From Beijerinckiaceae bacterium (GTDB taxonomy: Bacteria > Pseudomonadota > Alphaproteobacteria > Rhizobiales > Beijerinckiaceae), in assembly GCA_947455285.1 (NCBI GenBank), contig CANGOK010000028.1, positions 1 through 19,062 on the forward strand: a DNA stretch of 19,062 nucleotides. Reading direction: 5' to 3'. Position numbers and translations under genes: made by a program. This document shows, piece by piece, positions 14,578-19,062 of this stretch (the first letter of the stretch is position 1; each line of letters opens with the position of its first letter). The notes below the pieces were generated by a model. It searched no databases, was not told the DNA's origin, and was given only the letters and a program-made list of their open reading frames with translations.

Positions 14578-15186
14578 TCAGAAATGCACGCTGGCGCCTG
14601 CGCGCAGCAAGTTCGTGCTCGTGCTGATGGCTGTTGTGGTCAGCGGAGTCGCATAGGCTTGGGCGCCAAAGTCGTAGCGAAGATATTCGCCGCGCAGGAA
14701 AAAGTTTCGCGTAACCGCAAACTCCGCGCCGACGCCATAGGCTGCGCCCTTGATCGTCTTGCTGGAGCCGCCGCTTGCGTCCGTGAGCTTGGAGGTCGAA
14801 TATCCCCAGCCGACCGTTCCGTAAAGAAGCAGGTCGGCGAAGGTCCAACCGGCCTTCACGCGCGCGGAGGTGAGGAAATTCTGCTTGAATGATGTCGTGT
14901 TCAGGCTGCCGGACTTGATTCCGGAGGCGACGAAATCGGTTTCCGCCCCGCCCACGAGCCGAGAGGCCTGGAAATTGTAGCCGATATGCCCGCCGCCAAT
15001 CCGGCCCGACGCGTTCACGCCATTGCCCGCGCCCAGCCCCGCGCCAATGTCAATGCCAAGACCAACCCCACTAAAATCCGCCGAAGCGCGTGAGGGCGTC
15101 GTCTGCAAGTCGAAATCGGCGCTGTGGGCGTTTGATGCGCAGGTGAGCGCAACGACGGCGGCGCAGAGCAGGGGGGATCGGGTCAT
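14578..15186 (-). CDS. Outer-membrane beta-barrel protein, Omp25/31-like
   Basis: 202 residues with a Sec signal peptide (1-22, ending 'NAHSADF') and a mature part of alternating hydrophobic/polar strands separated by short turns. Typical features of the small OMP beta-barrel family (Omp25/Omp31 of rhizobia and Brucella) are seen: 'GGHIGYNFQASRLVGGAETDF' in parts, 'KAGWTFADLLLYGTVGWGYS', 'GAEFAVTRNFFLRGEYLRYDFG', and the C-terminal strand ending in Phe202 ('LLRAGASVHF'), the usual signal for the BAM assembly machine. About eight strands fit this length. Role likely structural or in envelope stability; no ligand can be inferred. It stands alone between the channel unit and the FAA-family gene. 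Confidence 0.88.
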   Translation of the reverse strand: MTRSPLLCAAVVALTCASNAHSADFDLQTTPSRASADFSGVGLGIDIGAGLGAGNGVNASGRIGGGHIGYNFQASRLVGGAETDFVASGIKSGSLNTTSFKQNFLTSARVKAGWTFADLLLYGTVGWGYSTSKLTDASGGSSKTIKGAAYGVGAEFAVTRNFFLRGEYLRYDFGAQAYATPLTTTAISTSTNLLRAGASVHF

Positions 15187-15283
15187 GGTGCAAAACCGGG
15201 CTGAAGAACTGCCCAGTCAAAGTAACCGATCCCGCGCCGCAGCACCCGGATTGTTCGGATGGTGGATAATGAGGGCTTAACGT

Positions 15284-16219
15284 TCAGGCGGTGCGGTTGC
15301 TGGTCTCGCCGATGTTTTCGATCCACATGCGGATTGTCTGGCCCGGATGCAGGAACCGGTCCTGTTCAGCGCCCGTGCCTGCCGGCGTGCCCGTCAGCAC
15401 GATGTCGCCAGGCAACAGCGTCACACGCTCCGAAAGATAGGCGATCTGTTCGGCGGTTGAGAAGATCATCTTGCCAGTGTTCGAATTCTGCATGAGCTCG
15501 TCATCGAGCCAGAGTTTCATGGCGAGATTGTCGGGATCGCCAATCTGGCTGGCCGGCGTGATGCAAGGGCCAAGAACGCAGCTCTTGTCGAAGCCCTTCA
15601 TGCCGATGAAATCGGTCTTGAACAGCGATCCATCAGGCACATTGGGGCGGCGCATGAACTGGGCGTCGCGCACCGAAACGTCATTGGCGATTGTATAGCC
15701 CGCGACATAATCCAACGCCTGCTCCACGCTGACATTGCGTGCGGGGCGGCCGATTACCGCCGCCAGCTCGATTTCCCAGTCGATTTTCTCGGCGAAATCC
15801 GGGAGGTCGATGTCGACGCCCGTGCCGATCACGCTTTGGCGCACGGGTTTGAGGAAATGGAAGGGCTTCAGGCCGAGCGACTTTGGATCAGGCTCGCCCG
15901 CGCGGCCCATCTTGCGCGCCATGGCGTCGGCGTGATCAGCGTAGTTGGCCGCCGCGCAGAAGATCGATCCGGGATAGAGCAGGGGCGATAGCAGGGTCAG
16001 GCTGTCCATGGCGCCGATTTGTGTGGCCGGGCCAGCCTTTTCGACGCTCGCCGCTAGCCGGGGTTCGGCCGCAGCCCAGTCCTCGATCATCGCCAAGACG
16101 GTGGCGTCCGCCGCATGGCCCGTGAGCCGCGCTGCGTCGTGGACTTGCCCCGCGATCTCGACGCCGGCCCGAGCCTGCCCGGACGCGTCGCGATAGGTGA
16201 GCAGCTTGAACTGGGTCAT
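15284..16219 (-). CDS. Fumarylacetoacetate hydrolase (FAH) family protein
   Basis: 311 residues from the ATG at 16219, preceded by GGGGAGG; the frame runs open to 16327 but that part overlaps the next gene upstream and lacks a ribosome site. FAH-domain marks: 'SIFCAAANYADHADAM' (85-100) with the catalytic-pocket 'NYADH' sequence, metal ligands Glu149 and Glu151 in 'DWEIELAAVIG' and Asp180 in 'ANDVSVRDAQ', and 'PGDIVLTGTPAGTG' near the end. Members hydrolyse C-C bonds of acylpyruvates or isomerise/decarboxylate ring-cleavage products of aromatic degradation, using Mg2+ or Mn2+. It could serve aromatic catabolism, but its neighbours do not fix a pathway. Cytoplasmic. Confidence 0.92.
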   Translation of the reverse strand: MTQFKLLTYRDASGQARAGVEIAGQVHDAARLTGHAADATVLAMIEDWAAAEPRLAASVEKAGPATQIGAMDSLTLLSPLLYPGSIFCAAANYADHADAMARKMGRAGEPDPKSLGLKPFHFLKPVRQSVIGTGVDIDLPDFAEKIDWEIELAAVIGRPARNVSVEQALDYVAGYTIANDVSVRDAQFMRRPNVPDGSLFKTDFIGMKGFDKSCVLGPCITPASQIGDPDNLAMKLWLDDELMQNSNTGKMIFSTAEQIAYLSERVTLLPGDIVLTGTPAGTGAEQDRFLHPGQTIRMWIENIGETSNRTA

Positions 16220-16278
16220 GGAAGCCTCCCCAAAGATTTCCGCGGAGCTTAGCAGCGCTTCGCGGGGAGGCAAATCAC

Positions 16279-16824
16279 TCAGAGTTGCTTGATGAAGCCC
16301 GCCAGACTCATCAGCCCTTCGGGCCAAGGGCCATGGCCTGAATCAACGTTGATGTGGCCGGCCTCGCCGGCGTCCAGCAGGCGGCTGCCCCAAGCGTAGC
16401 TGATCTCTTCGCTTTCCTCGTAGGGCGCATAGTGATCGTTGCGGCTCGCCACCAGAAGCGACGGAAAGGGCAGGGGCGCGCGCGGCAGGGGGCGGAAGCC
16501 GGGGCCAGCAGCTTCAAGTAGGACCGAATCGGCGGGGGGCGCGACGAGAAATGCGCCCCGCACGACGCCCTCGGGCAGTTGCGGAGCGGCATGGACTACG
16601 GCGGTCACGCCGAGCGAATGGGCCACTAGCAGAACAGGGCGTTCCGCCGCTTCCACCGCCGAGATGATCTTCTTCGTCCAGTTTTCAAGGCGCGGATTAT
16701 GCCAATCGTCCTGATCGACTTGCCGCGCGGTGGAGAGTTTCGCAACCCACCGGCTCTGCCAATGGTCTGGCCCCGAGCCGCCAAGGCCGGGAATGACGAG
16801 GATATCAAAGTCAGAAGAACGCAA
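16279..16824 (-). CDS. RBBP9/YdeN-family serine hydrolase
   Basis: About 181 residues of the RBBP9/YdeN alpha/beta-hydrolase family. Seen (numbered from 16824): the family signature 'PGLGGSGPDHWQSRW' (12-26), nucleophile Ser70 in 'VAHSLG', Asp130 in 'ASRNDHY' and His157 in 'AGHINVDSGHGPWPEG'. Members are small cytoplasmic serine hydrolases whose bacterial substrates are mostly unknown. The start is uncertain: I favour the TTG at 16824 with GGCAGG 6 bases upstream; another TTG at 16851 has no clear site. It lies 59 bases before the FAA-family gene and about 75 after radC on the same strand, so read-through from the map-radC transcript is plausible. Confidence 0.85.
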   Translation of the reverse strand: MRSSDFDILVIPGLGGSGPDHWQSRWVAKLSTARQVDQDDWHNPRLENWTKKIISAVEAAERPVLLVAHSLGVTAVVHAAPQLPEGVVRGAFLVAPPADSVLLEAAGPGFRPLPRAPLPFPSLLVASRNDHYAPYEESEEISYAWGSRLLDAGEAGHINVDSGHGPWPEGLMSLAGFIKQL

Positions 16825-16900
16825 GGGAAGCCTGCCGCACCGGTGAATCAATCTGTCGCGCCCGATATGGGCTGGCTTCGCGTCGGGCGCAAGCGTTGCG

Positions 16901-17620
16901 TCAGATCAGTTTCAAACCGCGCAGGCTTGCATGGCCGTTGCGGCCGATGATGATGTGGTCATGGACCGAAATGCCCATCGGCCCCGCGATGGCGATGATG
17001 TCCTGCGTCATGCGGATATCGGCGTTGGAGGGCGTCGGATCGCCGGAAGGATGGTTGTGGACAAGGATGATGGCCGTCGCGCCCACTTCCAGCGCCCGGC
17101 GGATGACCTCCCGGGGATAGACAGGCGTATGATCTACGGTGCCGACGCCCTGAACCTCGTCGGTGATCAGATGATTGCGCTTGTCGAGGAAGAGAATCCG
17201 GAAAGTCTCGCGATCGGCGTTGGCCATGGCCGCGTGGCAATAGTCGATCACGTCTTTCCATGAGCCAAGCACCGGCCGGTCCTGTATGGCCTGCCTTGCG
17301 AGGCGCCGCCCGGCGGCTTCGATCAGCTTGAGATCGGCGGCGACGGAATCGCCCACGCCCTTCACCTCGGTCAACCGCTCGCGCCGCGCGCCCAGCACCC
17401 CCGAGAGCGAGCCAAAACGTGCGATCAGCTCCTTGGCGAGCGGCTTAACATCCCGCTGCGGAATGGAGCGGAAGAGCAGCAGTTCGAGAATTTCATAGTC
17501 GGGCAGGCCCTGGTCGCCCGTCTCCATAAATCGGCTGCGCAGGCGGTCGCGATGGCCCTTGTAATGAGGCGCCTCGGCAAGGCCCGCAGGGCGGGAGGGG
17601 GCGTCGTCCCCCTTCGTCAC
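16901..17620 (-). CDS. radC: RadC-family JAB/JAMM domain protein
   Basis: 239 residues from the GTG at 17620, whose GTGA overlaps the stop of the upstream map gene; the frame is open to 17752 but that part is out-of-frame map sequence. An N-terminal helix-hairpin-helix region ('EVKGVGDSVAADL', about 85-97) is followed by the JAMM metalloprotease-like motif with His188, His190, Ser198 and Asp201 in 'HNHPSGDPTPSNAD'. Length and order match the UPF0758/RadC family. Its cellular role is unsettled; the old link to DNA repair is not firmly supported. Co-translation with map is a common alphaproteobacterial arrangement as I recall it. Confidence 0.95.
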   Translation of the reverse strand: MTKGDDAPSRPAGLAEAPHYKGHRDRLRSRFMETGDQGLPDYEILELLLFRSIPQRDVKPLAKELIARFGSLSGVLGARRERLTEVKGVGDSVAADLKLIEAAGRRLARQAIQDRPVLGSWKDVIDYCHAAMANADRETFRILFLDKRNHLITDEVQGVGTVDHTPVYPREVIRRALEVGATAIILVHNHPSGDPTPSNADIRMTQDIIAIAGPMGISVHDHIIIGRNGHASLRGLKLI

Positions 17621-18447
17621 GCAGGGGCGCCGAAGGGCGGATGATGCAGCCCGCCGGGAGAAAGTGTGAAGATCTCGACGCCGGTCTCCGTCACACCGAT
17701 CGTATGTTCGAACTGGGCGGAGAGGGAGCGGTCGCGGGTGACTGCGGTCCACCCATCGGACAATACCTTAACCTGCGGGCGACCCAGATTGATCATGGGC
17801 TCGATGGTGAAGAACATGCCGGGCTTGAGCACCGCGCCTTCGCCGGGCCGGCCATAGTGGAGAATGTTCGGCTCGTCGTGGAAGAGACGGCCAAGGCCAT
17901 GGCCGCAGAAGTCGCGCACGACCGAGCAGCGTTCGCTTTCCGCATAGGTCTGGATGGCTGCGCCGATGTCGCCCGTGGTGGCGCCCGGCTTCACGACCGC
18001 GATGCCGCGCATCAGCGATTCATAGGTCACCTCCACGAGGCGCTCCGCCCGACGAGGAACCTCGCCAACGAGGTACATGCGGCTCGAATCGCCATGCCAC
18101 CCGTCTACGATCAGCGTCACGTCGATATTGACGATGTCGCCGCTGCGCATCGGCTTGTCATCGGGAATGCCGTGGCAGACGACGTGATTGATCGAAGTGC
18201 AGATCGACTTGGGATAGCCGCGGTAGCTGAGCGGCGCCGGATAGGCCTTGTGATCCATGGCGAATTCAAAGGCGATCTTGTCCAGCATCTGCGTGGTCAC
18301 GCCGGGCTTCACGAGCGGCGCGAGCATGTCGAGGGCTTCCGCCGCAAGGCGGCCGGCCTTGCGCATGCCCTCGAAATCGGCGGGGCCGTGCAGTTTGATC
18401 TGGCCGGTCTTGCGGGTGGGCGCCAGAGCTGCGTCGACGAAGGTCAT
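17617..18447 (-). CDS. map: Type I methionine aminopeptidase
   Basis: 276 residues. It removes the initiator methionine from nascent proteins whose second residue is small. All five metal ligands are visible: Asp109 ('NIDVT'), Asp120 ('HGDSSRMY'), His183 ('CGHGLG'), Glu216 ('TIEPM') and Glu247 ('FEHTIGV'), plus the substrate-contact His92 in 'VVCHGIPD'. No N-terminal zinc-finger extension, as expected for the bacterial short form; the first ~20 residues are slightly longer than E. coli Map. ATG start with GGAG just upstream. Essential housekeeping gene; its last four bases overlap the radC start. The 99-base gap to the copD-like gene suggests a separate promoter. Confidence 0.97.
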   Translation of the reverse strand: MTFVDAALAPTRKTGQIKLHGPADFEGMRKAGRLAAEALDMLAPLVKPGVTTQMLDKIAFEFAMDHKAYPAPLSYRGYPKSICTSINHVVCHGIPDDKPMRSGDIVNIDVTLIVDGWHGDSSRMYLVGEVPRRAERLVEVTYESLMRGIAVVKPGATTGDIGAAIQTYAESERCSVVRDFCGHGLGRLFHDEPNILHYGRPGEGAVLKPGMFFTIEPMINLGRPQVKVLSDGWTAVTRDRSLSAQFEHTIGVTETGVEIFTLSPGGLHHPPFGAPA

Positions 18448-18546
18448 CTCATCTCCGGGATGATCATTTGGGGAGCTGCCCTAGTCCTAGGACAAAGCAG
18501 CGGTCATGGAAAGATGTGGTTCCCACCATGCCCGGATTCGAGGGCT

Positions 18547-19062
18547 TCAAGGCGCGATTCTATAAATTCCCGTGGCGGTGTGCTTGTCGAAATCGCTGAC
18601 CAAGGCTTCAATGGTCACGGTCCAGTCGCCTGCAGCAGGCAAATATAGGGAAGGAATTCGCCAGCCGCCGTCACTTGAGCGCCCCGCTGCGAGAACGCGC
18701 GGTTCCAGGCCAAGCCAGGGCGCCGACAGGGTGACAGTCACTTCCATCGCAGGAACAGGCTTGGCGGCGTGGTCCAGCAGGTCCACGCTCAACAGATTTT
18801 CCCCCAACCGTCCGGGTTCGATCCGCACCACGGTTTGGGTGTGGCCGCTCCATACCGCCAGCTGGTCCATTCCGCGCGCCTCGATGAGGGCGCGGGGCGG
18901 CGGCGTGAAGCGCCATGCGGCGATCACAGCGAAGATACAGATCATCAATACGATTTCGGCTGCGATGGTGCGTCCGATCCGCCGGATGGCTCCGCTAGCT
19001 GAAGTCAGCGCCAGAGGAGCGCCGATGCGCCGATTCCATAGGGCGAGCAGAAGGAGGGGAGC
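18547..19062 (-). CDS. C-terminal part of a CopD-family copper resistance protein with an appended FixH/YtkA-like domain, 5' truncated by window
   Basis: The frame is open to the end of the window, giving the last 171 residues; the TTG at 18948 is internal, not a start. The visible N-terminal part holds 'LLLLALWNRRIG' (end of a membrane helix), then 'AIRRIGRTIAAEIVLMICIFAVIAAWRFTPPPRAL', shown here in pieces, which I recognise as the last transmembrane helix of CopD proteins with its arginine-rich lead-in. After it comes a ~120-residue periplasmic beta-sandwich with 'LLSVDLLDHAAKPVPAMEVTVTLSAP' and 'LYLPAAGDWTVTIEALVSDFDK', of FixH/YtkA type. CopD proteins are linked to periplasmic copper handling with CopC. 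Family call is good; copper itself is inferred from the family. Confidence 0.8.
   Translation of the reverse strand, partial: APLLLLALWNRRIGAPLALTSASGAIRRIGRTIAAEIVLMICIFAVIAAWRFTPPPRALIEARGMDQLAVWSGHTQTVVRIEPGRLGENLLSVDLLDHAAKPVPAMEVTVTLSAPWLGLEPRVLAAGRSSDGGWRIPSLYLPAAGDWTVTIEALVSDFDKHTATGIYRIAP

Noticed and set aside
16220..16327. A longer N-terminus for the FAA-family gene
   Set aside because: It overlaps the end of the RBBP9-like gene, adds atypical residues and lacks the GGGAGG site found before the ATG at 16219.
18484..18493. 10-bp palindrome GTCCTAGGAC between copD-like and map genes
   Set aside because: Short, without a T-run or nearby promoter boxes; palindromes of this size are expected by chance in a window this long.
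17641..18648. A 335-codon plus-strand open frame opposite map
   Set aside because: Antisense shadow of a fully motif-supported methionine aminopeptidase gene.
1..19062. CRISPR arrays, toxin-antitoxin pairs, restriction systems, phage genes or insertion sequences as the hidden system
   Set aside because: No repeat-spacer pattern, paired small genes, transposase, integrase or methyltransferase-like product was found on either strand.

Overview
The window is GC-rich and densely coded, and looks like a chromosomal segment of an alphaproteobacterium, most likely Hyphomicrobiales (the group of Bradyrhizobium, Bosea and Methylocystis-like genera). The reasons are the map-radC pair with overlapping codons, an Omp25/31-type beta-barrel, the CopD tail type and the abundance of orphan periplasmic solute-binding proteins. 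No tRNA, rRNA, CRISPR array, transposase or phage gene is visible, and no gene-free stretch exceeds about 200 bases.

Positions 1-7736 form a catabolic/uptake region. It holds the end of a beta-propeller-like protein with a strong terminator, an ABC-type (NMT1/SsuA-like) binding protein and a TctC-type binding protein on the minus strand. Divergent from these is an operon of a crotonase-family enzyme and an SDR dehydrogenase. A second SDR converges on it, and divergent from that SDR is an operon of an alpha/beta hydrolase and a luciferase-like (LLM) flavin monooxygenase. Together they suggest uptake and stepwise oxidation of an unidentified organic compound: alcohol/ketone oxidation, possibly flavin-dependent oxygenation to an ester or lactone, hydrolysis, and acyl-CoA processing. 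The substrate cannot be read from the sequence.

Positions 7737-12106 hold a secreted proline-rich protein of unknown function, a membrane acyltransferase (acyltransferase 3 family), and two more orphan binding proteins facing away from each other: a TAXI-type TRAP receptor with no visible signal peptide and a second TctC-type protein.

Positions 12119-14577 are the most unusual part. A two-gene minus-strand unit encodes a single-pass membrane protein of unknown family and, overlapping it by four bases (TTGA), a potassium-channel protein with two complete voltage-sensor domains in tandem followed by one pore domain (10 predicted membrane segments). Both sensors keep every canonical gating residue. 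A perfect 28-bp AT-rich palindrome lies in the promoter region of this unit.

Positions 14578-19062, all minus strand, are mostly ordinary: an outer-membrane beta-barrel, an FAA-family hydrolase/isomerase, a small RBBP9/YdeN-type serine hydrolase, RadC, type I methionine aminopeptidase and the C-terminal part of a CopD-type copper protein that runs off the window.
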